54,533 nucleotides of DNA from Flavobacteriales bacterium (GCA_020631555.1 JAHDGY010000012.1:1-54533); one strand, 5' to 3'. Counted from the stretch's first letter, positions 1-8,824 are shown. The notes: a model not told the origin generated them from the letters alone. Program-made: numbers and translations.

Positions 1-227
1 AATTCAGAAGTCAAAAAACCAAAATCAATACGCACTACACCGGACCCTTACAAACAATTTCACCCTTCTACACATAATTCATGATTGAGAATCGAGTGAT
101 TGGAGAATTCTGGAAATGGTGGGTTGGGTAAATGGGAATTGGGTGATTAAGTATTGGACGAAGAGAACTTAAATGATCTTTTATAGTAGTATTAGGCGCA
201 ACAAAGTACAAATTCAATCGAGGCAGA
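1..227. other. left edge, no gene recognised
   Basis: AT-rich stretch downstream of the DUF3276 gene, which is on the minus strand. I see no convincing reading frame, RNA gene or clear terminator hairpin. Positions about 85-165 are low in complexity, with repeated GATTG and GGGTT-like words, and may be decayed sequence. Confidence 0.4.
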
Positions 228-575
228 TCAACCCAACTCTTCAAAGTTCACATCAGTAAACTCAGATCGTTCAACACGCTGTTCGTTACTATTATCCGAA
301 GTGGCAAATTCTTCTGTTTTCTTAAGTTCTTCAATACGGCTTATCACATCTTTAAGTCCATTAGAGAATTTTTCAAAATCTTCTTTATACAAGAAAAGTT
401 TGTGTTTTTCATAGCTATAGTCGCCTTCTCTACCAAACTTGCGCTTACTTTCTGTGATAGTCAGGTACAAATCATTTCCTCTGGTGGTTTTGACATCAAA
501 AAAATAAGTTCTCTTTCCTGCCCGTACAGCTTGAGAATAAATCTCATCTCTGTAGTTTCCATTTCCTTCTTCCAT
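228..575 (-). CDS. DUF3276 (PUR-alpha-like) protein
   Basis: Small protein of 115 residues in the Bacteroidota-specific DUF3276 family, which has the PUR-alpha/Whirly-type single-strand nucleic-acid-binding fold. The recognisable core is YSQAVRAGKRTYFFDVK, then a stretch reading YLTITESKRKF, then KHKLFLYKEDFEKF, followed by an acidic, disordered-looking tail. The open frame extends upstream to 674, but that extension opens with TTG and is not family-like. The ATG at 575 (MEEGNGNYRDEI) gives the usual family length. It lies downstream of the ABC exporter on the same strand, 108 bases away. The exact cellular role is unknown; nucleic-acid binding is inferred from the family. Confidence 0.85.
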   Translation of the reverse strand: MEEGNGNYRDEIYSQAVRAGKRTYFFDVKTTRGNDLYLTITESKRKFGREGDYSYEKHKLFLYKEDFEKFSNGLKDVISRIEELKKTEEFATSDNSNEQRVERSEFTDVNFEELG

Positions 576-683
576 CTTCTTGTCTATTAAAATTAATGAT
601 TCGTCTAACAAATTTAGTGTTTTTCTTCCACACAAGAAACGTTCACTCTCACATAAACCCTCTCTAAACTTCAATAAAAGCGG

Positions 684-2456
684 CTAATTATCTTCCAACT
701 GTTTTTGATACAGGACGTAATATTTTTTTCTCTCTTCTAATAAAGATTGATGATTTCCATACTCAACAATCTTTCCTTGATCTAGCATGATTATCTTATC
801 GCAATGCATAACACTTGATACCCTGTGACTTATTATCACCGTTGTTTTGTTTTGCATAATTCTCTTCAAGTTGCGCAATATCGCTTCCTCAGTTTCATGA
901 TCTACCGCCGACAAGCAATCATCAAAAATCAAAACCTCGGGAGACTTAATTACTGCTCGAGCAATGGAGACTCTTTGCTTCTGTCCGCCCGAAAGCGTAA
1001 TCCCACGCTCTCCCAAGATAGTTTCGTAACCATCCTTAAAGTCCACAATATTTTCGTGAACGCAAGAATCTTTAGCCGCCGTCTCGATATCCTGATCCGA
1101 AAGTTTATCATCATGAATTCCAAAACGAATATTATTAGCAATCGTATCTGAAAACAAAAACACCTCTTGCGGAACATATCCAATTTTCTGGCGAACGTCA
1201 TTTAAATCTAATGTCTTCAAATCCGAACCACCAACAGCGATTTGACCAGAACTCACGTCATACAGTCGGCAAATTAAATTGGCAATTGTTGATTTTCCAG
1301 AACCTGTCCCTCCCATAATTCCGAGGCTTTGTCCTTGCTTTATCTCAAAATTGACGCCATCTAATCCGATCATTCCAGAATTTGGATAGGTAAAAGAAAC
1401 ATTCTTAAAAGCTATACTACTCCCGTTAAAAGGTTGGGCCTCCTCCAAATTTTGAATTTCCGGTTCTTCCTTCAAAAATTCATTGATTCGTACCTGAGAT
1501 GCAGCTGCACGTTGAATTATGGATGTCACCCAACCAACCGAAGCAAATGGCCAAGTCAACATGTTCACATAGATTATGAACTCGGCAATATCTCCTACTT
1601 TAAAACTTACGGTTGGATCTACAACCATAATGGCTCCCAAATAAACAGCAAGAATGGTACTCAGTCCTATTAGTGTAACGACCACGGGCAAAAACAAAGA
1701 ATTCACTTTAACCAACCTAATAGAGCGATCCATGTATTCCTGCGCTTCTATCGCAAACTCTTCTTGAAATGCGTGTTCTCTCCTATAGGCTTTAACCACT
1801 CGAATTCCAGAAAAGAACTCCTGAACATATGTTGACATCTTTGATTGTTGACGTTGAACCTGCTCGCTTTCCCTGTTGATAATATGACTTACTTTGTAAA
1901 TCAGAAAAGCCATTATTGGAAGTGGAAGTAAAACGTAACCTGTCAACTCAGTGCTTCTTGTAAACATTTGATAAATTACCAAACTCGACAGAACTGTAAG
2001 GTTTATGGTGTACATTATACCAGGACCAAGGTACATCCGAACTTTGCTAACGTCCTCGCTAATCCGATTCATAAGATCACCTGTATTATTCCGTTTGTAA
2101 AATGCTGTCGACATTCGCTGGTATTGCAAATAGACTTCATTTTTCAAGTCAAATTCAATTTTTCGAGACATCACGATGATAGTTTGGCGTGTGAGGAACA
2201 AAAAGAATCCCTTACCAATACTAAATAACACATACAGACAAGCCAGCCAAAGTCCCGTATTGATAAGCTCATCTTGCGCACCCTCAGAATCCAAAGCACC
2301 AGCGTCTACAATAGATGTTATGTACCCAATTGTGTCATTAACCAACCTGGGCATTTTAACCCCAAACAAATTGGACAATATTATAAATAGAGCACCAAGC
2401 CCTAATCGAACTTTATACTTCCAAAGATATTTGTTAAGGTAAGCGAGTGCTTTCAT
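684..2456 (-). CDS. MsbA-like ABC exporter (fused permease/ATPase)
   Basis: Half-transporter of about 590 residues. An N-terminal six-helix exporter membrane domain (roughly residues 15-320) is followed by a C-terminal nucleotide-binding domain. Visible motifs are Walker A GGTGSGKST near residue 382, signature LSGGQKQR near 487, Walker B VLIFDDCLSAVD, and the H-loop histidine in IISHRVSS. Such proteins act as homodimers or heterodimers at the inner membrane, flipping lipids or exporting hydrophobic compounds; the substrate cannot be read from the sequence. The ATG at 2456 (MKALAYLNK) is preferred over an upstream TTG at 2483. Walker B has DD instead of the usual DE, as in the degenerate half of some heterodimeric exporters, so this half may hydrolyse ATP poorly. 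It is divergent from the dehydrogenase gene. Confidence 0.9.
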   Translation of the reverse strand: MKALAYLNKYLWKYKVRLGLGALFIILSNLFGVKMPRLVNDTIGYITSIVDAGALDSEGAQDELINTGLWLACLYVLFSIGKGFFLFLTRQTIIVMSRKIEFDLKNEVYLQYQRMSTAFYKRNNTGDLMNRISEDVSKVRMYLGPGIMYTINLTVLSSLVIYQMFTRSTELTGYVLLPLPIMAFLIYKVSHIINRESEQVQRQQSKMSTYVQEFFSGIRVVKAYRREHAFQEEFAIEAQEYMDRSIRLVKVNSLFLPVVVTLIGLSTILAVYLGAIMVVDPTVSFKVGDIAEFIIYVNMLTWPFASVGWVTSIIQRAAASQVRINEFLKEEPEIQNLEEAQPFNGSSIAFKNVSFTYPNSGMIGLDGVNFEIKQGQSLGIMGGTGSGKSTIANLICRLYDVSSGQIAVGGSDLKTLDLNDVRQKIGYVPQEVFLFSDTIANNIRFGIHDDKLSDQDIETAAKDSCVHENIVDFKDGYETILGERGITLSGGQKQRVSIARAVIKSPEVLIFDDCLSAVDHETEEAILRNLKRIMQNKTTVIISHRVSSVMHCDKIIMLDQGKIVEYGNHQSLLEERKKYYVLYQKQLEDN

Positions 2457-2530
2457 TGTCCAGAGCCATTCTAAGTTGTTCAACCATTATACAAAGCGAT
2501 AGAATGTCAAACTATTCTCGTTTATTATTC

Positions 2531-2538
2531 TATTTTTG
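2531..2538 (+). promoter_or_regulatory. possible Bacteroidota promoter -7 element
   Basis: TATTTTTG fits the Bacteroidota TAnnTTTG consensus about 60 bases before the dehydrogenase ATG. No good -33 TTG is present at the expected spacing, so this is a weak call. Confidence 0.35.
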
Positions 2539-2599
2539 CACTCAATTTCGATGGCCAAAAGTAGCCAATACAATTTACTTAAAGAAACTACAAAGCTGC

Positions 2600-3694
2600 A
2601 TGGAGGTAAAAGAACTAAAAGACGTGTGTAAAGAAGAAAAATCTGTAATTGCCCAACTAGCGGAAAACGATCACGAACAAGTGCTTTTCTGCCAGGATAA
2701 AACTGTAGGTTTAAAAGCAATCATAGCAATACATAATACTGTTTTGGGGCCTGCGTTGGGCGGAACCAGAATGTGGCAGTACGACAACGAAGCGGATGCT
2801 TTGCAAGATGTCCTCAGGCTTTCAAGAGGAATGTCTTACAAGGCTTCTATTTCGGGCCTTAATTTAGGTGGTGGAAAAGCCGTAATTATTGGAGATTCCA
2901 GAAAGCACAAGAGCGAAGCATTATTTAGAAGGTTCGGAAAATTTGTAGACAGCTTGGCTGGAAAATATATTACAGCCGAAGATGTTGGTATTTCGCCAAG
3001 TGACATTGCTTACGTTGGTATGGAAACGAAACACTGTGCAGGTTTGCCTGGCAAAAGTGGCGATCCTTCACCCGTTACTGCCTATGGTGTATTCATGGGT
3101 TTAAAAGCCGCAGCAAAGGTGCAATTTGGAACTGACAGTCTAGCCAATCGAACAGTTGCAGTTCAAGGTGTAGGACATGTTGGAGCTTACCTTGTAGAAT
3201 ACCTTACCAAGGAAGGTGCTAAAGTTGTGGTTACCGATATCCATCAGGAATCTGTTAAGCACGTATGCGATAAATTTAATGTTACTTCAGTGGCTCCAGA
3301 AGACATCTACGATGTTGACATGGATATTTTTGCACCTTGCGCACTTGGTGCAGTTATTAATGATGATACTTTGGCCAAATTGAACTGTGGAGTAATTGCT
3401 GGTGCAGCAAACAACCAGCTAAAAAATGAAGAAATTCATGGACAAGCAGTTCGTGAAAAAGGGATTATTTATGCTCCTGATTTCTTGATAAATGCTGGTG
3501 GTTTAATCAATTGTTACTCCGAAATTCATGGAATTAACGATAAGCAAACAATGGCCACCACGGAAAATATTTATCAAACTACCCTGCAGATTATTAATGA
3601 AGCTGAAGCTCAGAATATTCCAACTTACTTGGCAGCAAACAAAATTGCTGAAAAGAGAATCGAACTTATTGGTAAAGTTAAACAGTATTATTAA
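2600..3694 (+). CDS. leucine/valine/phenylalanine-type amino acid dehydrogenase
   Basis: NAD-dependent oxidative deaminase of the Glu/Leu/Phe/Val dehydrogenase family, probably acting on branched-chain amino acids to give 2-oxo acids in the cytoplasm. The start used is the ATG at 2600, giving 364 residues, the usual Leu-dehydrogenase length; the upstream open extension is not family-like. The glycine-rich LGGGKAVI block (about 89-96) carries the substrate lysine K93, with a second conserved lysine at 81 (MSYKASISG). The dinucleotide-binding GVGHVG motif is at 190-195. PCALGAVIND and GAANNQL are typical of the C-terminal domain. It diverges from the ABC exporter and precedes nusB. Which amino acid is preferred cannot be told from sequence alone. 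Confidence 0.92.
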   Translation: MEVKELKDVCKEEKSVIAQLAENDHEQVLFCQDKTVGLKAIIAIHNTVLGPALGGTRMWQYDNEADALQDVLRLSRGMSYKASISGLNLGGGKAVIIGDSRKHKSEALFRRFGKFVDSLAGKYITAEDVGISPSDIAYVGMETKHCAGLPGKSGDPSPVTAYGVFMGLKAAAKVQFGTDSLANRTVAVQGVGHVGAYLVEYLTKEGAKVVVTDIHQESVKHVCDKFNVTSVAPEDIYDVDMDIFAPCALGAVINDDTLAKLNCGVIAGAANNQLKNEEIHGQAVREKGIIYAPDFLINAGGLINCYSEIHGINDKQTMATTENIYQTTLQIINEAEAQNIPTYLAANKIAEKRIELIGKVKQYY

Positions 3695-3777
3695 TAAGGG
3701 ATTTGAAAATGCAGGTGATTGAAAAGATCGAATGATCTGGAATAAAAATGAAAACTTGATTTGTTGACTTAAACATT

Positions 3778-4725
3778 ATGCTAAATCGTCGACACCTTAG
3801 GATAAAAATTATTCACGCGTTATATGCCTTCTTTCAATCAAAGAAAGACGAGCAAGTAATAGCTGAAAAAGAACTAATTCATAGCGTTAACAAAACCTAT
3901 GATTTGTATTTATCGATGTTGTTACTTCTAGTTGATATTCGCCATTTTGCAGAATTGAAACTGGAAGAGGCAAAGTCCAAAAGACTTCCTAGCGAAGAAG
4001 ATCTTAATCCAAATACAAGATTTATTGACAACCGGGTTTTAGACTTATTGGCTGTAAATAAGCAACTTCAGAAAAATGCGCAGGACCGGGGAATCTCATG
4101 GACAAATCATCAGGACTTTATTAAGAAGCTGTTTCTGGAGTTAAAAGAAACGGAAGAATATATAGAATACATGAACCTACCCAACGTAGGTTTTGAAGAA
4201 GACAGACAAGTAACTCTAAAGCTCTTTAAACGCCACATTGCCAATTTTGATTTGTTGCATCATCATATTGAAGAAAGCAGCATTTATTGGTCGGATGATT
4301 TAGATCATGTCGCTTCAATGGTTATTAAAACCGTAAAATTATTTCAATTGGACTCTGATGAGTACCTAGATATTTTACCAAAGTTTAAGGACCCAATGGA
4401 CGAACCTGATTTCATGCATGTTCTTTTCAATCGAGCGATTAGAAGAAATGAGGAATTAGATTCAGTGGTCAAGGAGAATGTAAAAAACTGGGAGCTGGAG
4501 CGAATTGCTTTAATGGATATGATTTTGATTAAACTTGCTTTAACCGAAGCAATCGAATTTCCAAACATTCCGACAAAGGTTACAATGAACGAGTATATTG
4601 AACTTTCGAAGTACTACAGTACACCTAAAAGCAATGTATTTATAAATGGAATTCTGGACAAAGTATTTGCCGAGTTCACCAAAAGTGGGAAAATTAAGAA
4701 AACCGGACGGGGATTAATTAGTTAG
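3778..4725 (+). CDS. nusB: transcription antitermination factor NusB
   Basis: Protein of 315 residues whose N-terminus (MLNRRHLRIKIIHALYAFFQ) and C-terminal half (roughly residues 180-310, including ELERIALMDMILIKLALTEAIEFP and a closing segment with KSNVFINGILDKV) match NusB. It is about twice the length of the E. coli protein; the long central insertion is normal in Bacteroidota. NusB binds boxA RNA with NusE (S10) and supports antitermination of rRNA transcription. It leads the block nusB, DUF1573 lipoprotein, yajC and coaE, with only 4 bases to the next start, so the genes are probably co-transcribed. Confidence 0.93.
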   Translation: MLNRRHLRIKIIHALYAFFQSKKDEQVIAEKELIHSVNKTYDLYLSMLLLLVDIRHFAELKLEEAKSKRLPSEEDLNPNTRFIDNRVLDLLAVNKQLQKNAQDRGISWTNHQDFIKKLFLELKETEEYIEYMNLPNVGFEEDRQVTLKLFKRHIANFDLLHHHIEESSIYWSDDLDHVASMVIKTVKLFQLDSDEYLDILPKFKDPMDEPDFMHVLFNRAIRRNEELDSVVKENVKNWELERIALMDMILIKLALTEAIEFPNIPTKVTMNEYIELSKYYSTPKSNVFINGILDKVFAEFTKSGKIKKTGRGLIS

Positions 4726-4729
4726 TAGG

Positions 4730-5164
4730 ATGATGCGTTTATTTTGGATAATTGGAATTTCGAGTACGATAGGCTTTGGCTGCGCACCAACAAATAAGGA
4801 TGATCGAACGATTACAGTAGCAGATATTGATACTGAAAATCCTCCGATTTTAACGTTGGACAAGGACCTTCACGATTTTGGAAAGATTGCGCAAGGAGAA
4901 AAAGTGATGCACACTTTTAAGTTTGAAAACACTGGTAAAAGCAATCTTATTTTGTCAAGTGTAACCGCAGGATGTGGGTGTACGGTACCAAAGAATTGGC
5001 CAAAGCATCCGATTGCACCAGGAGAAACTGGGGAAATTACCATTGAATATACAGGAACAGGTAACGGCGCAATTAGAAAATCACTATCCATTTTAGCCAA
5101 TACCCGACCAGCCACAACATTAGCCCATATAAAAGTTCATGTGGCTGGGCCCGAATCCGAATAA
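4730..5164 (+). CDS. DUF1573 lipoprotein
   Basis: Protein of 144 residues with a short signal peptide ending in a lipobox-like IGFGC (Cys18), so probably anchored in the envelope facing the periplasm. The mature part is one DUF1573 domain, an Ig-like beta-sandwich of the ASPM/HYDIN type. Typical markers are HDFGKIAQGEKV, FENTGKSNL, the Cys-rich TAGCGCTVP motif, and a following PGETGEITIEY. Starts at 4730 and 4733 are both possible (ATGATG). It sits between nusB and yajC, a common Bacteroidota order. Its function is not established. Confidence 0.88.
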   Translation: MMRLFWIIGISSTIGFGCAPTNKDDRTITVADIDTENPPILTLDKDLHDFGKIAQGEKVMHTFKFENTGKSNLILSSVTAGCGCTVPKNWPKHPIAPGETGEITIEYTGTGNGAIRKSLSILANTRPATTLAHIKVHVAGPESE

Positions 5165-5187
5165 AAGAAAACAGCTTAAATAAAATC

Positions 5188-5481
5188 ATGATGGAAGGAA
5201 GTCAAGGACTGATAATGATGGTGTTGATCATAGGAGTAATGTATTTTTTTATGATTCGCCCGCAGCAAAAAAAACAAAAGGAACAACAAAAATTCCGAAA
5301 CCAACTGCAAAAAGGTAATCGAGTTGTTACTATTGGTGGAATCCATGGGAAAGTAGACGGTGTGTCAGAAACAACAGTCGTTATATCGGTAGAAGGCGGT
5401 ACTAAAATGAAAGTGGAAAAATCTGCAATAACAAGCGACGCATCTAATATTCTTACCGAAGAAGAAAAAAAGCGTGCTTAG
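5188..5481 (+). CDS. yajC: Sec translocon accessory subunit YajC
   Basis: Protein of 97 residues with one N-terminal membrane helix (about residues 7-22) followed by the family hallmark FMIRPQQKKQKEQQ and the cytoplasmic GNRVVTIGGIHGKV segment. YajC associates with SecDF and the SecYEG translocon. The length is normal. The C-terminus overlaps the open frame of the downstream coaE by 8 bases, as in a translationally coupled pair. Confidence 0.95.
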   Translation: MMEGSQGLIMMVLIIGVMYFFMIRPQQKKQKEQQKFRNQLQKGNRVVTIGGIHGKVDGVSETTVVISVEGGTKMKVEKSAITSDASNILTEEEKKRA

Positions 5482-6229
5482 TAAAATAGATTTGCGTGAT
5501 AATCTTAAGAACATTCAATTCGATGGGTATGACGGTAAATCTATTTTAAACTGCCATAATGAAAAGCAAAGGTGGTACAGGTCCTCTTCTCGTAACAAAT
5601 TATTTACGAAATCGCTCGAGTCGGCAAGCAAAGAATCAAACGGAAACGGTCAAATTATATTAGGTGTAACTGGTGGTATTGGCAGTGGTAAAACCACGGC
5701 ATGTAACCATTTACAGCATCTTGGATTTTCTATTTACAATTCGGACGAGCGTGCCAAGGAACTCATGCAAACTTCCAAAAGTCTAGTTGAAAAAATTACT
5801 TCAATTTTTGGAGAAAATGCATACCATAATGGCAAATTGCATCGACCTTGGATTGGTGAACAAGTGTTTGCCAACAAAACTTTGCTCGAGCGACTAAACG
5901 CTGTCGTACACCCTGTGGTTGGAGAGGATTTCAATATTTGGTGCGGCCAACAAGACTCTTGGCTTGTGGTGAAAGAAGCAGCTATTTTAATTGAAAGCGG
6001 AGCCTATAAAAGTGTAGATCATTTGGTATTAATAACTGCTCCTGAAGAACAGAGAATTCAGCGAGTAATCGCAAGAGATAAAGTATCAAGAAACGCTGCT
6101 CAGCAACGAATTAGGAACCAGTGGTCAGACGAAAAAAAAATACCTTACGCTGATTTTGTAATTGCCAATTCAACTGTGAAAAGCTTACAATATCAGATTG
6201 AAGAAATTGTTAGTCAGTTGCGTTCGTAA
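5474..6229 (+). CDS. coaE: dephospho-CoA kinase, with unusual N-terminal extension
   Basis: Catalyses the last step of coenzyme A synthesis, ATP-dependent phosphorylation of dephospho-CoA. The P-loop is GVTGGIGSGKT; further family motifs are the YNSDERAKEL region, VVHPVV, ILIESGAYK and VIARDKVSR. The kinase core from about residue 60 has normal length (about 190 residues). The frame opens with GTG at 5474 and carries about 57 residues before the P-loop, which normally sits near residue 10. There is no ATG, GTG or TTG close to the core, so the true start is unclear. The gene for a YbbR/CdaR-like protein that commonly lies between yajC and coaE in this phylum is missing. The extension may be a remnant of it, or the true start may be a rarer codon. 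Confidence 0.88.
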   Translation: MLSKIDLRDNLKNIQFDGYDGKSILNCHNEKQRWYRSSSRNKLFTKSLESASKESNGNGQIILGVTGGIGSGKTTACNHLQHLGFSIYNSDERAKELMQTSKSLVEKITSIFGENAYHNGKLHRPWIGEQVFANKTLLERLNAVVHPVVGEDFNIWCGQQDSWLVVKEAAILIESGAYKSVDHLVLITAPEEQRIQRVIARDKVSRNAAQQRIRNQWSDEKKIPYADFVIANSTVKSLQYQIEEIVSQLRS

Positions 6230-6242
6230 ACCAGCGTGTAGT

Positions 6243-6496
6243 TCATTCCAAGCCCAGGTATGAATGAATATTAATTTCTTCCGAATAGGCGTCCATGGCT
6301 CGAGATGCTGACACCGATTCTATCACCGGACCTGATTAAGTCCAAAGCTTTTCCACATTTCTACGTAAAGCCCATGAAATGTAAACAGATAGACGAAATA
6401 TTCAGAATGTCTTCTCGAGGCAATAAACTGACCATATTTCTTCAGCAATGCGTATTTTTGATCTAGCTTATAGCTAGAAAAATCCTCCGTCGTCAT
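6243..6496 (-). pseudogene. frameshifted small hypothetical gene
   Basis: Read on the minus strand from ATG at 6496 this encodes about 57 residues (MTTEDFSSYKLDQKYALLKK..., later HSEYFVYLFTFHGLYVEMWK) and then stops at 6323-6325. The reading continues in the next frame as VIESVSASRAMDAYSEEINI and ends at 6243. Joined by a single-base correction near 6325-6330, the two parts give one protein of about 84 residues. It resembles short uncharacterised Bacteroidota proteins with a GxYVEVW-like core, which I recognise only by general pattern. The total span is not a multiple of three, as expected for a one-base loss. A sequencing error is the alternative to true decay. Confidence 0.5.
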
Positions 6497-6518
6497 GTTA
6501 TGAAAATAAGCTTTTTCA

Positions 6519-8531
6519 ATGAAATTTGACTTACAATCAGAGTTTTCTCCAACTGGAGATCAGCCAGATGCAATCAGCCAACTTGTCAAAGGATTCCAAT
6601 CCGGAGTTAAGGCACAAACATTGCTTGGAGTTACTGGGTCCGGCAAAACCTTTACCGTTGCTAACGTTATTAAAAACCTGAATCGTCCAGCGCTGATTCT
6701 TTCTCACAACAAAACTTTGGCTGCGCAACTTTATGCAGAGTTTAAGTCATTTTTTCCGAATAATGCTGTAGAATATTTTGTATCCTATTACGACTACTAC
6801 CAACCCGAAGCATACCTCCCAGTTACGGATACCTACATTGAAAAAGACTTATCTATTAATGACGAAATTGAAAAGCTTAGAATTAGGGCTTCTTCAGCTC
6901 TTCTGTCAGGCAGAAAAGATGTCATCGTAGTCTCTTCTGTTTCTTGTATTTACGGAATTGGAAATCCAGAGAGTTTTAATCAAGGAGTGATTAAAATACA
7001 AGTTGGTCAACTTGTTTCTCGAAATAAGTTTCTTATGAATTTGGTTGAAAGCCTTTATTCAAGAAATGATTTGGACTTACAAAGAGGAAATTTTCGCGTT
7101 CGTGGAGATACTGTTGATGTTTGGTTAGCATACGCTGATCATGCGGCTAGAATCGTTTTCTGGGGAGATGAAATTGAGTCTATCGAAACATTTGATCAGA
7201 TCAATGGAAATGTAATTGAGGAATACGAACATTTTCAAATATTTCCGGCCAACATATTTGTAACCACCCAAGATTCGGTAAAAAATGCGATGATCGAAAT
7301 CCAAGCAGATCTCAGCAAACAACTAGATTTTTTTCAAGATGAAGGCAAAACTTTAGAAGCAAAAAGACTTGAAGATCGTGTAATACTAGATTTAGAAATG
7401 ATGCGCGAATTAGGCTATTGCTCTGGAATTGAGAACTATTCAAGATATTTTGACCAACGTGCTCCTGGCACCCGGCCTTTCTGCTTAATCGATTATTTTC
7501 CAGACGATTTTCTAATGGTCATTGATGAAAGCCACGTTACCGTTTCTCAGATCAAGGCGATGTATGGTGGCGATCGATCTCGAAAAAATAATTTAGTTGA
7601 ATACGGATTTCGACTGCCAGCAGCAATGGACAACCGGCCACTGAAATTTGATGAATTCGAACAGGTTATTGGTCAAACTTTATACGTAAGCGCTACTCCA
7701 GCGGATTATGAATTAGAACAATCCGAGGGAGTAATAGTCGAACAAATTATTCGCCCCACTGGATTGCTAGACCCAATTATTGAAGTGAGACCAACAGAAA
7801 ATCAAATTGACGACTTACTGGAAGAAATCCATCAGGTTGCCTCGCGAGATGAACGTGTTTTAGTTACAACACTTACCAAGCGGATGGCCGAAGAATTGGA
7901 CAAGTATTTTGAAATGGTTGGTTTAAAAAGCAGATACATTCATTCAGATGTAGACACTTTGGAACGTGTAGAAATCCTTAGTCAACTCAGAAACGGGCTA
8001 TTTGACGTTTTGATTGGAGTCAATCTATTGAGAGAAGGATTAGATCTTCCTGAGGTTTCTTTAGTCGCTATCCTAGATGCTGATAAAGAAGGATTTCTTC
8101 GATCCGAAAGATCACTTGTTCAAACTGTGGGCAGAGCGGCCAGAAACGTAAACGGTAAAGTAATCATGTATGCGGACAACATAACTAAAAGTATGCACAA
8201 AACGATTACAGAAACTGAACGACGCAGGAAAATTCAGGAGAATTTTAATACCGAAGTTGGACAAGTACCAAAACCAATTCACAAGAAAAAAGACAGTCCT
8301 TTGGTGCAGACACCTAAAGAACAAGCGGCAGATTACCAAATTGAACGCTCATTGTCCATCGCAGCCGACCCAGTCATACAGTACATGACCAGCGGACAAA
8401 TAGAAAAGGCTATTGAAAAGCTGAAAACCGAAATGGAACAGCAAGCGGAAGCCTTAAATTTTGTTGAAGCTGCGAGACTTAGAGACGAAATGTATGGAAT
8501 GCAAAAACTCTTAAAAGAAAAAAACGATTAG
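6519..8531 (+). CDS. uvrB: excinuclease ABC subunit UvrB
   Basis: Full-length UvrB (670 residues), the damage-verifying helicase-like subunit of nucleotide excision repair. Visible elements are Walker A GVTGSGKT (37-44), the beta-hairpin with YDYYQPEAYLP (about 91-101) that inserts at the lesion, the DESH box (VIDESHVT), helicase motifs in YVSATPADYE and IGVNLLREGLDLPEV, QTVGRAARN, and the C-terminal UVR motif with NFVEAARLRDEM that contacts UvrA and UvrC. It stands alone between two non-coding gaps with decayed sequence. A TATTTTTG element at 6453-6460 could be its promoter. Confidence 0.97.
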   Translation: MKFDLQSEFSPTGDQPDAISQLVKGFQSGVKAQTLLGVTGSGKTFTVANVIKNLNRPALILSHNKTLAAQLYAEFKSFFPNNAVEYFVSYYDYYQPEAYLPVTDTYIEKDLSINDEIEKLRIRASSALLSGRKDVIVVSSVSCIYGIGNPESFNQGVIKIQVGQLVSRNKFLMNLVESLYSRNDLDLQRGNFRVRGDTVDVWLAYADHAARIVFWGDEIESIETFDQINGNVIEEYEHFQIFPANIFVTTQDSVKNAMIEIQADLSKQLDFFQDEGKTLEAKRLEDRVILDLEMMRELGYCSGIENYSRYFDQRAPGTRPFCLIDYFPDDFLMVIDESHVTVSQIKAMYGGDRSRKNNLVEYGFRLPAAMDNRPLKFDEFEQVIGQTLYVSATPADYELEQSEGVIVEQIIRPTGLLDPIIEVRPTENQIDDLLEEIHQVASRDERVLVTTLTKRMAEELDKYFEMVGLKSRYIHSDVDTLERVEILSQLRNGLFDVLIGVNLLREGLDLPEVSLVAILDADKEGFLRSERSLVQTVGRAARNVNGKVIMYADNITKSMHKTITETERRRKIQENFNTEVGQVPKPIHKKKDSPLVQTPKEQAADYQIERSLSIAADPVIQYMTSGQIEKAIEKLKTEMEQQAEALNFVEAARLRDEMYGMQKLLKEKND

Positions 8532-8824
8532 GCGAAATTACGAAATAATCTTATTCTCAACAATACAAGCAATCTATTAATCTTCAATGTGTTACATTCC
8601 TATAATTCTCGTTGCTGAATTGAAATTTTGTAAATACTTTTGTCCATGACATAACGCCAATAACTTATTTATTTGCAGGTTTATTGATAGCAATTACCTT
8701 AACGATGGATGTAGATTATGGAAAACATGGAGGCAGAGTTCTTACTACACTATATCGTCAATGATATTAGTAATGGTGGTATGTTATTATGGTCCAGAAA
8801 AAAACGAAACCAAAACATTTAGAG
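8532..8824. other. gap between uvrB and glmM with a possible decayed membrane-protein reading
   Basis: No intact gene. A promoter-like TTG (8612-8614), 20 bases, TACTTTTG (8635-8642) is followed at once by ATG, but that frame stops after two codons. A neighbouring frame then reads ITPITYLFAGLLIAITLTMD, a membrane-helix-like segment, and a third frame reads ISSMILVMVVCYYGPEKNE, a second one. This looks like a small two-helix protein broken by at least two frameshifts. It may also be chance in AT-rich DNA. Confidence 0.3.
8612..8642 (+). promoter_or_regulatory. Bacteroidota-type promoter (TTG, 20 bases, TACTTTTG)
   Basis: Both the -33 TTG and the -7 TAnnTTTG elements are present with 20 bases between them. 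No intact downstream gene is seen, so the promoter may be a relic of the broken reading described for this gap, or may drive an untranslated RNA. Confidence 0.4.

Noticed and set aside
2447-2599. 51-codon upstream extension of the amino acid dehydrogenase
   Set aside because: It overlaps the start of the divergent ABC exporter gene and the putative promoter, and the family N-terminus begins at 2600.
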